Shown here: positions 17,630 to 28,892 of the stretch, piece by piece
How the letters are laid out: every line of letters starts with the position of its first letter
How positions within the stretch are numbered: the first letter of the stretch is position 1
Origin: Stenotrophomonas maltophilia
GTDB taxonomy: Bacteria > Pseudomonadota > Gammaproteobacteria > Xanthomonadales > Xanthomonadaceae
Direction: 5' to 3'
DNA length: 64,000 bases
Assembly (NCBI RefSeq): GCF_003205835.1
Contig: NZ_CP029773.1
Coordinates: 4,186,501 to 4,250,500 of the forward strand
Notes under the pieces: model-generated
Database searches by the model: none
Seen by the model: the letters and a program-made list of their open reading frames with translations, nothing else
Told to the model about the DNA's origin: nothing
Translations under genes and position numbers: made by a program

Positions 17630-19858
17630 TCAGTTGACCGCATCCGCCGCGAAGCGCTGCCACAGGCCGTCCCGCCACAGCTGAAGCGGGCTGTACCCGA
17701 GCTCCACGCTGTGCCGCCCCGCAGGTACACACACCGCATGGAACAGCCCATTGGCTCGCAGCAGCGGCAGAGACACGCCGCCATTCAGCCGGGCCTGCCA
17801 GCCGCGAGCGGTCACCTCATTGATCACCAGCCATGCCGGCTGCTCAGCCTCCACCTCAAGCACGATACTGCCCGGCTTGTAGGCCTGCGACAGCAACCGC
17901 AGTCGGCCTGCTTCGTGCTCTGGGCACTCCGCGTGCTGCCCGCCAGGCAGCCAGACCACCTGGCTGAAGTCGGTCTGGTTGAACTCAGCGGCCGGTGGCA
18001 GGCGTTCACTGTGCCGCCGCACCCGTTGCGGGTTGAGCGTACGCGGCAGCACACTTCCGCGTAGCGCCAGCTGCACGTCGCTGCCTTGGTCATCGGACCC
18101 TGCAAACGGCTCCGGTGACAGCAACCAGCGGACCCCCAGCAGGTCGTACACGGGTGCGTCCATGTCCGCAGCCCAAGGGGTCGTCGCCTTCTGCTGGAAG
18201 GCAGCCACGGGCTCCGTCGGCATGCCCACCATCTGCTGGTAGTCACTGGACAACAGTGGGTTGTATCCATTGGCTAGCGGAATCGCATGCACCGCTGCGC
18301 CATTGGTCAGTACGCCGATGCCGAAGATGATGGCGCGTTCCGGGAGGCCAGCCCCCCGCTCGGCGGCAAGCAGGGCATACGCGCGCTGCGTGGCGCCATT
18401 GCGGTCCGCGGTCATTACCGGCGGACGGGCGCCGGACGTGTTGAAGCGCGCTCCCACGTTGAACAGCAGCATGTCGAACATGACCAGTGCGATCAGCCAG
18501 CGCACCGGAGCCGGATGCCGGCGCAGCAGCTGCACCGCGGCGATACCGATGCCGCCGCTGGCCACCAGCCACGCAAAGGCTTCCAGGTGCCCGTGGCTCA
18601 TGGCCAACCATGAGGCAACGAACATCAGGACGACGGCCAGCCCCAAGGACACCCGATGCGGGCACAGGGTGCGATCCTGCAGCGCGGACTGCAGCGACTG
18701 CGCGCCCAGCCAGGCAGCTGCCGGCACGCCAAGGAACAGTGCATCGGAGGGCCGTCTGAACAGGTCAAGGCCCGGCAACCAGCTGAAGAGCCAGGCGAAC
18801 AGGGGGGTAGCTCCTCCCAGTGCGACCAGCGTGGTGAAAAGCAGTACTGCCAGCGCCAGCCGGGTTGCGCCCGGTTGCCTGCGCATCACGCCCCCCCCCC
18901 ACGCCAGCCACAGCGCCAGTGGCACCGAGCCGAAGTAGAGGTAATCGGTGCTGATATCGCCGAAGGACCAGCTGACCCCACGTCCCTGCGAGAACAGGTT
19001 TCCAGAGAGCAGTGTCGCCAGCCCCTGCCAGTGCATCGCGCCGCGCAGTGCCGTCTCCAGGGTCATGCCGTCGCGATTGGTGTCCCCCAGCCATGCCAGC
19101 GTGGAAAGCCATTGGGGGGCACACGCCACGGCGGCGATCAATGCCACCGCTGCCAGCTGTGATGCAAGGCGGAGGCGGTTGCCGGGCGCCAACAGTACGG
19201 CGCCCATTGCGTACAACGCAGAGGCCAGGATGATGAAGTAGGTCACCTGGGTCAGCTGCAGCGCACACAGGCCACCTGCCGTTCCCGCCAGCAGCACGTC
19301 GCGCGCGCGGCCTTGGCGCCGGACCCTCGACAAGCCCAGCCACAGCCAGGGAAGCAGGCTGTAGCTGACAATCATCGGGGTGTGCTGCAGGCGGGAGGCG
19401 GCCACTCCACCGAACATCAGCACCATTGCGAAGAGCCATTGTGCAGGAGCTGAAAGACCGAACGAACGCGCCAGGCGCAACGCGCCGAGGCCGCCGATCA
19501 GCACATGCAGCAACACCACCACGGTGAACAGATGCAGCGAGGCAGGTGCCAGCATCATTGGCAGGACCATGGTCGGCTGCAGGGTCATCATCTGCGGGTC
19601 GGCGACCTGCGGATAGCCGCCGAACAGATAAGGGTTCCACCAGGGCGCCTGCAGGTGCCGAAGCTGCTCGGCACTGAAACTGACCGCCGGGAAGAACTGC
19701 TGCACGGCGTCGTAGGGGATGACCTTGGTACCGATCAGCCACGGCAGGCACAGCAACAACCAGCTTGCCAGCCACAGGGTCTCAGGCCGAGTCCAGGGCG
19801 AACGGGTTGAATCCACCGCGTGGATGCTCGTCGTCGATGCGTACTGCATTCCGTGCAT
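17630..19858 (-). CDS. YfhO-like large multi-pass membrane protein
   Basis: About 742 residues with roughly a dozen hydrophobic helices in the first 500 residues, then a soluble C-terminal domain. Early motifs (YDAVQQFFPAVSF, WWNPYLFGGYPQVADPQ) match the YfhO/GT-C type membrane proteins, where an Asp in the first loop is typical. The likely role is sugar transfer from a lipid carrier, inferred from the fold. Start ATG 19858 has AGGAG nine bases upstream; Met at 19849 is an alternative. A run of ten G (18891-18900 on the plus strand as C10) lies in frame within the coding sequence and could slip. Confidence 0.8.
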   Translation of the reverse strand: MHGMQYASTTSIHAVDSTRSPWTRPETLWLASWLLLCLPWLIGTKVIPYDAVQQFFPAVSFSAEQLRHLQAPWWNPYLFGGYPQVADPQMMTLQPTMVLPMMLAPASLHLFTVVVLLHVLIGGLGALRLARSFGLSAPAQWLFAMVLMFGGVAASRLQHTPMIVSYSLLPWLWLGLSRVRRQGRARDVLLAGTAGGLCALQLTQVTYFIILASALYAMGAVLLAPGNRLRLASQLAAVALIAAVACAPQWLSTLAWLGDTNRDGMTLETALRGAMHWQGLATLLSGNLFSQGRGVSWSFGDISTDYLYFGSVPLALWLAWGGGVMRRQPGATRLALAVLLFTTLVALGGATPLFAWLFSWLPGLDLFRRPSDALFLGVPAAAWLGAQSLQSALQDRTLCPHRVSLGLAVVLMFVASWLAMSHGHLEAFAWLVASGGIGIAAVQLLRRHPAPVRWLIALVMFDMLLFNVGARFNTSGARPPVMTADRNGATQRAYALLAAERGAGLPERAIIFGIGVLTNGAAVHAIPLANGYNPLLSSDYQQMVGMPTEPVAAFQQKATTPWAADMDAPVYDLLGVRWLLSPEPFAGSDDQGSDVQLALRGSVLPRTLNPQRVRRHSERLPPAAEFNQTDFSQVVWLPGGQHAECPEHEAGRLRLLSQAYKPGSIVLEVEAEQPAWLVINEVTARGWQARLNGGVSLPLLRANGLFHAVCVPAGRHSVELGYSPLQLWRDGLWQRFAADAVN
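18891..18900 (-). repeat. G10 homopolymer inside the YfhO-like gene
   Basis: Ten consecutive C on the plus strand (G on the coding strand) encode part of TGG-GGG-GGG-GGC (Trp-Gly-Gly-Gly). The copy here is in frame. Tracts of this length are prone to slipped-strand mispairing in bacteria. Confidence 0.85.
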
Positions 19859-19880
19859 GCCTCCCTTCTCCTGAACGAAA

Positions 19881-19903
19881 ATCGCCGGCACTGAGCCGGC
19901 GAT
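19881..19903 (-). terminator. Intrinsic terminator of the atp operon
   Basis: ATCGCCGGC/GCCGGCGAT stem (19881-19889 with 19895-19903), followed on the minus strand by TTTTCGTTC. It lies about 45 bases past atpC and just before the YfhO-like gene. Confidence 0.8.
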
Positions 19904-19948
19904 CTTCCATCACTACCGGCATTGCTGCCGATGGCCTCCGAGCACGTT

Positions 19949-20371
19949 TCAGTGCTTGAGGGTCTTGCGCAGGCGCTCCAGCGCCTGCAGCTGGACGACG
20001 GCTTCAGCCAGCTTCTGCTGGGCTTCGGCCACTTCCATCGCTTCGCCGCGGTTGGCCAGGATGCGCTCGGCTTCTTCCTTGGCCTTGCGGACCGAGGCTT
20101 CGTCGATGTCCTGCGCGCGGATCGCGGTGTCGGCCAGCACGGTCACCACCTGCGGCTGCACTTCCAGGATGCCGCCGGAAATGGCGAAATCCAGCTGCTC
20201 GCCGTTCGGCGTGGTCACCACCACCTTGCCCGGCTTCAGGCGGGTGATCAGCGGCGCGTGCTTGGGCGCGATGCCCAGTTCGCCCAGCTCACCGGTGGCC
20301 ACGACCAGGGTCGCTTCGCCACGGAAGATTTCCTGCTCGGCGCTGACGATGTCGCAACGGATCGTGCTCAT
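19949..20371 (-). CDS. atpC: ATP synthase epsilon subunit
   Basis: Central-stalk subunit of F1 and regulator of hydrolysis; 140 residues. The N-terminal beta-barrel has [16 protein letters not shown] and [18 protein letters not shown]; the C-terminal helical hairpin (about 90-140) is rich in Ala, Glu and Lys. Last gene of the operon, separated from atpD by 113 bases that contain G/C-rich short inverted repeats. Confidence 0.97.
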   Translation of the reverse strand: MSTIRCDIVSAEQEIFRGEATLVVATGELGELGIAPKHAPLITRLKPGKVVVTTPNGEQLDFAISGGILEVQPQVVTVLADTAIRAQDIDEASVRKAKEEAERILANRGEAMEVAEAQQKLAEAVVQLQALERLRKTLKH

Positions 20372-20484
20372 GCAAATCTCTTCGCTGTTCGCGGCGGCGC
20401 AATGCCACCGTGGGAGTCCACCGGCGCGGGCGGTTGCCCGGCGCCGGCGTCAGGTCGGGCAGGATCGCTCCCGCCCGTCCCGGA

Positions 20485-22793
<2,309 letters not shown>

Positions 22794-22806
22794 CTCTTGT
22801 TTCCCG

Positions 22807-22830
22807 TGGCGCGGGGCTGTTGCCCCGCGT
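22807..22830. other. Short hairpin in the atpA-atpG spacer
   Basis: CGTGGCGCGGGGC-TGTT-GCCCCGCG can fold into a strong stem immediately upstream of atpG. It could influence translation or mRNA processing; this is inference from the sequence alone. Confidence 0.45.
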
Positions 22831-22855
22831 TGTTCAACCGTTTGTCATCTGGTCC

Positions 22856-22880
22856 AGCGGAGCCAGCGGCTCCGCTCTAC
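22856..22880 (-). repeat. SMAG palindrome inside the atp operon
   Basis: On the minus strand GTAG is followed by AGCGGAGCC-GCT-GGCTCCGCT, the standard SMAG hairpin. It lies in the transcribed spacer between atpA and atpG. Confidence 0.8.
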
Positions 22881-22890
22881 AGGACCGCGA

Positions 22891-24438
22891 TTACCAGCTG
22901 CCGGTGGTCTTGAACTCGGCGATGCCCTTCTTGAAGGCACCTTCGATGTCGTTGTCCCAACCGCCGGTGGCGTTGACCTTGCTGACCAGTTCGCCCTGGG
23001 TGTTGGCGAAGTGGGCGTGCAGGCCTTCTTCGAACGCCAGCAGCTTGTTGACCGGCACGTCGTCGAGGTAACCCTCGTTGACGGCGTAGATCGACAGCGC
23101 CTGGTTGGCGATCGACATCGGCGCGTACTGCTTCTGCTTCATCAGCTCGGTGACGCGCTGGCCGCGCTCCAGCTGCTTGCGGGTCGCTTCGTCCAGGTCC
23201 GAGGCGAACTGCGCGAACGCAGCCAGCTCACGGTACTGGGCCAGCGAGATACGGATGCCGCCCGACAGCTTCTTGATGATCTTGGTCTGGGCCGAGCCAC
23301 CGACGCGCGACACCGAGATACCGGCGTTCACGGCCGGGCGGATGCCGGCGTTGAACAGGTCGGTTTCCAGGAAGATCTGGCCGTCGGTGATCGAGATCAC
23401 GTTGGTCGGAACGAAGGCGGACACGTCGCCGGCCTGGGTTTCGATGATCGGCAGCGCGGTCAGCGAACCGGTCTTGCCGGTGACCTTGCCTTCGGTGAAC
23501 TTCTCGACGTATTCCTCGGACACGCGGGCAGCGCGTTCCAGCAGGCGCGAGTGCAGGTAGAACACGTCACCCGGGTAGGCTTCACGGCCCGGCGGGCGCT
23601 TCAGCAGCAGCGAGATCTGGCGGTAGGCAACGGCCTGCTTGGACAGATCGTCGTACACGATCAGCGCGTCTTCGCCGCGGTCCATGAAGTACTCACCCAT
23701 GGTGCAGCCCGAGTAGGCGCTGATGTACTGCATGGCAGCCGATTCGGAAGCGGTCGCGGCCACCACGATGGTGTGGGCCAGCGCGCCGTTCTCTTCCAGC
23801 TTGCGCACGATGTTGGCGATGGTCGAAGCCTTCTGGCCGATCGCAACGTACACGCACTTGATGCCGGTGCCCTTCTGGTTGATCACCGCGTCGATCGCCA
23901 TCGCGGTCTTGCCGGTCTGGCGGTCACCGATGATCAGCTCGCGCTGGCCACGGCCGATCGGGATCATGGCGTCGACCGACTTGTAACCGGTCTGCACCGG
24001 CTGGTCGACCGACTTGCGCCAGATCACGCCCGGAGCAACGCGCTCCACCGGAGCGGTCAGGTCGGTGCCCAGCGGGCCCTTGCCGTCGATCGGCTCGCCC
24101 AGCGCGTTCACGACGCGGCCCAGCAGTTCCGGACCGACCGGCACTTCCAGGATGCGGCCGGTGGTCTTGGCGACGTCGCCTTCGCGCAGGTGCTCGTAGT
24201 CACCCAGGACCACGGCGCCGACCGAGTCGCGCTCCAGGTTCAGGGCCAGGGCGAAGGTGTTGTTCGGCAGTTCGATCATTTCGCCCTGCATCACGTCGGC
24301 CAGACCGAAGATGCGCACGATGCCGTCGGACACGCTGGTCACGGTGCCTTCGTTGCGCGATTCCGCGGCCAGCTTGACCTTCTCGATGCGGTTCTTGATC
24401 AGTTCGCTGATTTCGGAGGGGTTGAGCGTGGTTGCCAT
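22891..24438 (-). CDS. atpA: ATP synthase alpha subunit
   Basis: Non-catalytic nucleotide-binding F1 subunit, 515 residues. The P-loop is GDRQTGKT (about 170-177), with [17 protein letters not shown] as the family signature and N-terminal [21 protein letters not shown] 24438 is preferred over an in-frame TTG two codons upstream. It follows atpH by 44 bases. Confidence 0.98.
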   Translation of the reverse strand: MATTLNPSEISELIKNRIEKVKLAAESRNEGTVTSVSDGIVRIFGLADVMQGEMIELPNNTFALALNLERDSVGAVVLGDYEHLREGDVAKTTGRILEVPVGPELLGRVVNALGEPIDGKGPLGTDLTAPVERVAPGVIWRKSVDQPVQTGYKSVDAMIPIGRGQRELIIGDRQTGKTAMAIDAVINQKGTGIKCVYVAIGQKASTIANIVRKLEENGALAHTIVVAATASESAAMQYISAYSGCTMGEYFMDRGEDALIVYDDLSKQAVAYRQISLLLKRPPGREAYPGDVFYLHSRLLERAARVSEEYVEKFTEGKVTGKTGSLTALPIIETQAGDVSAFVPTNVISITDGQIFLETDLFNAGIRPAVNAGISVSRVGGSAQTKIIKKLSGGIRISLAQYRELAAFAQFASDLDEATRKQLERGQRVTELMKQKQYAPMSIANQALSIYAVNEGYLDDVPVNKLLAFEEGLHAHFANTQGELVSKVNATGGWDNDIEGAFKKGIAEFKTTGSW

Positions 24439-24482
24439 CGTCAAGTCCTAGTGCCGGCAGCGGGGCCGGACGTTAAATGAAT

Positions 24483-25010
24483 TCAGTTAGCGAGCGCGGT
24501 CTGCAGACGGGCCAGCTTGCCCTTCAGCGAACCATCGATGACCACGTCGCCGGCGTCGATCACGGCGCCGCCGATCAGCGAGGCATCCACCGCGGTGGTC
24601 ACGTCGACCTCGCGGTTGAAGCGCTTGCGCAGCGCGACCTTGATCGCATCCAGCTCGCCGGCCGACAGTTCGGCCGCCGAGGTCACCGTGGCCTTGACCA
24701 CGTGCTCGGCTTCGGCGCGCAGGGCGTCGAACATGCCGGAGATTTCCGGCAGCAGCGGCAGACGATGCGAGTCGGCCAGGATGGCCAGGAAGCGCGAGTA
24801 GGTCTCGCCGTGGGACACCGGCGCCAGCAGGGCGACGGCGTCGTCACGACCCAGCTCCGGGTTGGCGAGCAGGGCCGCCACGCGCGGGTCGGCGGCGACG
24901 TGGGCGGAGAACGCCAGGGCGTCCGACCACGGCGCGAACGCGCCTTCGTCGCGCGCGGTCGCGAACGCGGCGCGGGCGTACGGGCGGGCAAGCGTGAGGG
25001 CCTGGCTCAT
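24483..25010 (-). CDS. atpH: ATP synthase delta subunit
   Basis: Peripheral-stalk subunit joining the b dimer to F1; 175 residues. The N-terminal helical bundle starts MSQALTLARPYARAAF and the C-terminal part contains the family signature LIGGAVIDAGDVVIDGSLKGKL. It begins two bases after the atpF stop. Confidence 0.96.
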   Translation of the reverse strand: MSQALTLARPYARAAFATARDEGAFAPWSDALAFSAHVAADPRVAALLANPELGRDDAVALLAPVSHGETYSRFLAILADSHRLPLLPEISGMFDALRAEAEHVVKATVTSAAELSAGELDAIKVALRKRFNREVDVTTAVDASLIGGAVIDAGDVVIDGSLKGKLARLQTALAN

Positions 25011-25012
25011 CC

Positions 25013-25483
25013 TTAGATCTCCGAGGCCAGCTCGTCGAGCAGCGCCTTGTGGGCGTTGGCGTCGATTTCGCGCTTGAGCAGCTTTTCGGCACCGGTCACG
25101 GCCAGCGCGGACACCTGCTTGCGCAGATCTTCACGGGCACGGTTGGCGGCGGCGTCGATTTCAGCCTGGGCCAGTTCCTTCTGACGGGTGGCTTCGGTGA
25201 TCGCTTCGTTACGGGCAGCATCAACGATCTGGTTGGCACGCGCGTGGGCCTGATCGATGATCTCGTTGGCCTTGGTGCGGGCTTCCTTCAGCGCTTCGTT
25301 GACCTTCTCCTGCGCCTGGGCCAGATCTTTCTGGCTGCGGTCGGCAGCAGCGAGGCCTTCAGCAATCTTCTGCTGGCGCTCTTCGATCGCGTTCATCAGC
25401 GGCGGCCAGATCTTGGTCGCGATGATCCAGATCAGACCAGCGAAGGCCAGCGCCTGCGCAAGAAGGGTGAAATTGATATTCAT
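25013..25483 (-). CDS. atpF: ATP synthase b subunit
   Basis: Membrane-anchored peripheral stalk, 156 residues. One N-terminal helix ([23 protein letters not shown]) is followed by a long Ala/Glu/Lys-rich helix that dimerises as a coiled coil. ATG 25483 ([10 protein letters not shown]) is the family start; an upstream in-frame extension to 25567 is not supported. Confidence 0.97.
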   Translation of the reverse strand: MNINFTLLAQALAFAGLIWIIATKIWPPLMNAIEERQQKIAEGLAAADRSQKDLAQAQEKVNEALKEARTKANEIIDQAHARANQIVDAARNEAITEATRQKELAQAEIDAAANRAREDLRKQVSALAVTGAEKLLKREIDANAHKALLDELASEI

Positions 25484-25589
25484 GGTTAGCTCGATCGCTG
25501 GTTTCGGGGTGGACGCGCCGCCGTAGCGGCGCATCCGGCCTTCATCCGAAACCGGGTGCATCAGCACCCGGTCGTCTCAAACCGCTGTA

Positions 25590-25919
<330 letters not shown>

Positions 25920-25968
25920 CTAAGGGTGATGAAACGGATGAAGGTTGAAACGCGTTGAAGCTTGAAAC

Positions 25969-26769
25969 TCAGTGAGCGTCTTCCGACAGGCTCAGGTACA
26001 CGATCGACAGCATCATGAAGATGAAGGCCTGCAGCGGGATCACCAGCAGGTGGAACAGCATCCAGCCGAGGCCGAACGCACCACCGGCAATGGCACCGAA
26101 GAAACCGGCACCACCCAGCACCCAGATCAGCAGGAACACGATTTCGCCGCCGAACATGTTGCCGAACAGTCGCATCGCCAGCGAGATCGGCTTGCTCAGC
26201 CACTCGACGATGTTGAGGATCAGGTTGAACGGCATCATCCACTTGCCGAACGGCGCCGTCAGGAATTCCTTGATGAAGCCAAGCAGGCCCTTGGACTTCA
26301 GCGCGAAGAACAGCATCAGGAAGAACACGCTGATGGCCATGCCCAGGGTGGCGTTGACGTCGGCGGTCGGCACCGGCTTCCAGTAGTGGATGCCCGCCCA
26401 TTCCAGCGGCTTGGCGATGAAATCGGCCGGGATCATCTTGATCAGGTTCATCATCAGGATCCAGAAGAAGATCGTGATGGCGATCGGCGTGACCAGCTTG
26501 CTCTTGCCGTGGTAGGTATCCTTGGCCTGGCGGTCGACGAACTCCAGGCAGATCTCGACGAAGGCCTGCCACTTGCCCGGCACGCCGGCGGTGGCCTTGC
26601 GGGTCCCCAGCCAGAACGCGACCACGATCACCAGGCCCATCAGGACCGCGGTGAGGAAGGTATCGACGTGGATATGCCAGAACATACCCTCACCCTTGCC
26701 GACCGGCGCGGTCAGGTTGTGCAGGTGATGCTGGATGTAGCTGGTAGGGGTTAGAGCCTCGCCCGCCAT
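25969..26769 (-). CDS. atpB: ATP synthase a subunit
   Basis: Membrane stator that forms the proton half-channels; 266 residues and five to six helices. The essential arginine lies in SLAMRLFGNMFGGE. N-terminal MAGEALTPTSYIQHHLHNLTAPVG matches gammaproteobacterial a subunits. It follows atpI by 31 bases. Confidence 0.97.
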   Translation of the reverse strand: MAGEALTPTSYIQHHLHNLTAPVGKGEGMFWHIHVDTFLTAVLMGLVIVVAFWLGTRKATAGVPGKWQAFVEICLEFVDRQAKDTYHGKSKLVTPIAITIFFWILMMNLIKMIPADFIAKPLEWAGIHYWKPVPTADVNATLGMAISVFFLMLFFALKSKGLLGFIKEFLTAPFGKWMMPFNLILNIVEWLSKPISLAMRLFGNMFGGEIVFLLIWVLGGAGFFGAIAGGAFGLGWMLFHLLVIPLQAFIFMMLSIVYLSLSEDAH

Positions 26770-26800
26770 GTGTCCGGAACCTTCAGTTAATTGAATTCTG

Positions 26801-27166
26801 TCAACGCCTGGCCATGGCCAGGACCTGGAACATCAAGCCGACGGCGATACCGGCCAACAGCGCCAATGCAGGCAGCTTGAAGACCAGGAACCCCACCAGC
26901 AGGACGCCGAAAACCACCACCCACTTGGCCACGATCGCAATGATCAGGCGAGCCATCGCCGATCCTGCGGCCAGTGCCCCACCGCCCAGTGCCATCCGTG
27001 CCGCCACCCAGCCACCGGCCGAAATGGCCACACCGGACGCCAGCGCGCCGAGGGCATATTTCGGACCTACCAGCAGGAAGGCCAGGGCCAGGACAGCCAC
27101 TGCGGCCAGCGGGTAGACCGCGGCGCGCAGCATCAGTCGCCGACCCGCATCAACGGAGTTCAGCAC
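26801..27166 (-). CDS. atpI: ATP synthase accessory protein I
   Basis: Membrane protein of 121 residues that aids assembly of the c ring and possibly magnesium supply. Four hydrophobic helices (about 12-33, 36-58, 66-90 and 95-115). The start is GTG at 27166 (MLNSVDAGRRLML), as no ATG lies nearby in frame. First gene of the operon; a promoter lies about 70 bases upstream. Confidence 0.9.
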   Translation of the reverse strand: MLNSVDAGRRLMLRAAVYPLAAVAVLALAFLLVGPKYALGALASGVAISAGGWVAARMALGGGALAAGSAMARLIIAIVAKWVVVFGVLLVGFLVFKLPALALLAGIAVGLMFQVLAMARR

Positions 27167-27236
27167 AGGACGTCCCGCGTGGTTGCAAGTGGAGGGCTGA
27201 GGCGACTACATCAGGGGGGCCTCATCGAGCCGCCAA

Positions 27237-27266
27237 ATTATAGCAATGGGACAATTTGCGAGACAA
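27237..27266 (-). promoter_or_regulatory. Probable sigma-70 promoter of the atp operon
   Basis: On the minus strand, TTGTCT (27266-27261) and a perfect TATAAT (27242-27237) are separated by 18 bases. Transcription would begin near 27230, leaving a leader of about 65 bases before the GTG of atpI. Confidence 0.75.
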
Positions 27267-27339
27267 CCGCTCCCTGTTCATCCCAGGAGGCCGCAAGTTG
27301 CGGTAACGGTTACATTTTTGCGTGCCACCCTGGGGACAA

Positions 27340-27507
27340 TGACGTCCGTATGATGTTGCAGTGCAGTATTGAACTTTGGTCGCAGGCTGCGGAACTTTCG
27401 CCGAATGCGCTGGTCCGATCTTTCGACCTGCCTGCAGCAACCTCGTCGACGCTCCGCCCCGCAGGTCCCACGATGGCCCCGAAGCCCGGCTCCGGGGCCA
27501 TCTTTTT
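27340..27507 (+). ncRNA. Candidate small RNA ending in an orphan terminator
   Basis: A perfect GATGGCCCC/GGGGCCATC stem (27472-27480 with 27494-27502) followed by five T (27503-27507) ends a plus-strand transcript, yet no plausible gene lies upstream of it on the plus strand; the nearest gene, atpI, runs the other way. The upstream 130 bases contain further pairing (CTGCCTGCAG, CGACGCTCC). The 5' end is unknown; the start given is only a guess. It may alternatively insulate the downstream omp gene from read-through. Confidence 0.4.
27472..27507 (+). terminator. Strong orphan intrinsic terminator
   Basis: Nine-base-pair perfect stem with a 13-base loop that itself contains GCCCGGC, followed by TTTTT. 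It is located about 120 bases before the start of the beta-barrel gene at 27626. Confidence 0.8.
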
Positions 27508-27625
27508 GCATCGTCGCGACAGCGCTGAACCGTGCACACCTCGTGGACCATACGTTCACGGATGGTGGACGGGCCTGTCCGGCACAGTGGTTTTCATTCT
27601 GATGAACCACTGCAAGGACTCTTCG

Positions 27626-28444
27626 ATGCGCTCCGTACCCACCCTGCTCGCCCTCTCCCTGCTCGCCGCCGGTGCTTCGTTCGCCACTGCCGCCCATGCC
27701 GCCGAAGGCGATGACCGCTTCGCCATCCGCCTGGGTGCGATGAACATCGACTCGGACAACACGATCCGCGGCAAGACCAACGTGGCTGGCCAGGATGTCT
27801 CCCTGAACCAGGACTTCAAGCTGGGGGGCAAGGAATGGGAACCGCGCATCGATGGCATGTTCCGCATCAGCAATCGCCAGCGCCTGCTGTTCAACTACTT
27901 CAAGTACGACAAGGACCGCCGCGAGACCCTCGACCAGGGCATTTCCTTCGGCGGTGAGAACGTGCCGGCCGGCAGCTTCGTGAAGGGTGAACTGAAGTAC
28001 CAGGTGGCCAGCCTGGTCTACGACTACTCGGTCGTCGATACCGACACCTTCGACCTCGGCCTGCAGATCGGTGGCGAGTACGCCAAGGTCAGCACGAAGG
28101 GCTACGCCGACCTGGGCACCGTGTACGACGGTCAGTTCCTCAACGAGAAGGCTGACGGCATCGCGCCGGTGGTGGGTGCGCGCATGACCTTCACGCCGTC
28201 CGAGCGCTGGATGATCACGCTGCAGGGCCAGTATCTCAACACGCGCTGGGGCAGCTTTGATGACTACAAGGGCGACCTGAGCCGCGCCAACGCCATCGTC
28301 GATTACCGCTTCACGAAGAACTTCGGTGTGTTCGCCGGCTACGACTGGTTCAAGCTGGACGTGGACAAGAAGGGCAGCGATGGCACTGTCGGCCTGAAGC
28401 AGGAATTCAAGGGTCCGGTGGCCGGCGTCAGCTTCGTGTTCTGA
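27626..28444 (+). CDS. Outer-membrane beta-barrel protein
   Basis: A 272-residue exported protein with signal peptide MRSVPTLLALSLLAAGASFATAAHA and an alternating hydrophobic/polar pattern of short beta strands ending in phenylalanine (VAGVSFVF), the mark of Bam-inserted barrels. Sequence blocks such as RLLFNYFKYDKDRRE, KYQVASLVYDYSVV and KNFGVFAGYDWFKLD resemble a family of small OmpA/LpxR-like barrels common in xanthomonads, but I cannot name a function. ATG 27626 has AAGGA eight bases upstream. Confidence 0.85.
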   Translation: MRSVPTLLALSLLAAGASFATAAHAAEGDDRFAIRLGAMNIDSDNTIRGKTNVAGQDVSLNQDFKLGGKEWEPRIDGMFRISNRQRLLFNYFKYDKDRRETLDQGISFGGENVPAGSFVKGELKYQVASLVYDYSVVDTDTFDLGLQIGGEYAKVSTKGYADLGTVYDGQFLNEKADGIAPVVGARMTFTPSERWMITLQGQYLNTRWGSFDDYKGDLSRANAIVDYRFTKNFGVFAGYDWFKLDVDKKGSDGTVGLKQEFKGPVAGVSFVF

Positions 28445-28477
28445 TCCCCCGCCCCTTCCACGGCACTCGCTCTCCTG

Positions 28478-28512
28478 GCGCGGCCTCCGGAACATCGGGG
28501 CCGCGCTTTTTT
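28478..28512 (+). terminator. Intrinsic terminator of the beta-barrel gene
   Basis: GCGCGGCC/GGCCGCGC stem (28478-28485 with 28499-28506) followed by TTTTTT (28507-28512). Confidence 0.85.
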
Positions 28513-28556
28513 GTGGGTTCCTGTCAGAAAAGCAGAAGCGGATTGGTCGAGCGCTT

Positions 28557-28646
28557 GAGGGAGCGGGGGCTGGGTGCGAATGTCCCCCGGCGCCGGCCTG
28601 CGGCCGTCACCTCCTCCTTTACTCCGCACCCAGCCCCCGCTCCCTC
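28557..28646 (-). repeat. Variable-stem/conserved-core element, family 2, copy 1
   Basis: Perfect 22-bp arms (28557-28578 with 28625-28646) enclose a 46-base core (28579-28624). Read on the minus strand the core is the same as in the next element: GTAAAGGAGGAGG, a small hairpin CGGCC-GCA-GGCCG, then CGGGGGACA. The arms of the two copies are unrelated in sequence. Confidence 0.8.
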
Positions 28647-28706
28647 CGCGTGTCAGGCGTCCAGACGGCCTGGGCAGTGGCTCTCGACTGTCCGCAAGCC
28701 GAGCCG

Positions 28707-28804
28707 CTGCGCGGGTGGCAGGCGTTTGGACAAAGTAAAGGAGGAGGCGACCGCCGCAGGCGGGCGACGGGGGACATTTGTCCAAACGCCTGCCACCCGC
28801 GCAG
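28707..28804 (+). repeat. Variable-stem/conserved-core element, family 2, copy 2
   Basis: Perfect 28-bp arms (28707-28734 with 28777-28804) enclose a 42-base core (28735-28776) with GTAAAGGAGGAGG, hairpin CCGCC-GCA-GGCGG and CGGGGGACA. It is in the opposite orientation to copy 1. Compared with copy 1 the inner stem has one base pair swapped (C-G for G-C) so pairing is kept. Confidence 0.8.
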
Positions 28805-28841
28805 TGGCCCCACCGCTCGCAAAAATCCGGAGCGGAGAAAC

Positions 28842-28870
28842 AAAAAACCCCGGCAGAGGCCGGGGCTTTT
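28842..28870 (-). terminator. Intrinsic terminator of lpd (A/T flanks on both sides)
   Basis: CCCCGGC/GCCGGGG stem (28848-28854 with 28859-28865), preceded by six A (T run on the minus strand) and followed by four T. It ends the lpd transcript about 22 bases after the stop codon. Confidence 0.85.
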
Positions 28871-28892
28871 CGTTCGGAACGGCGCGGACGCC

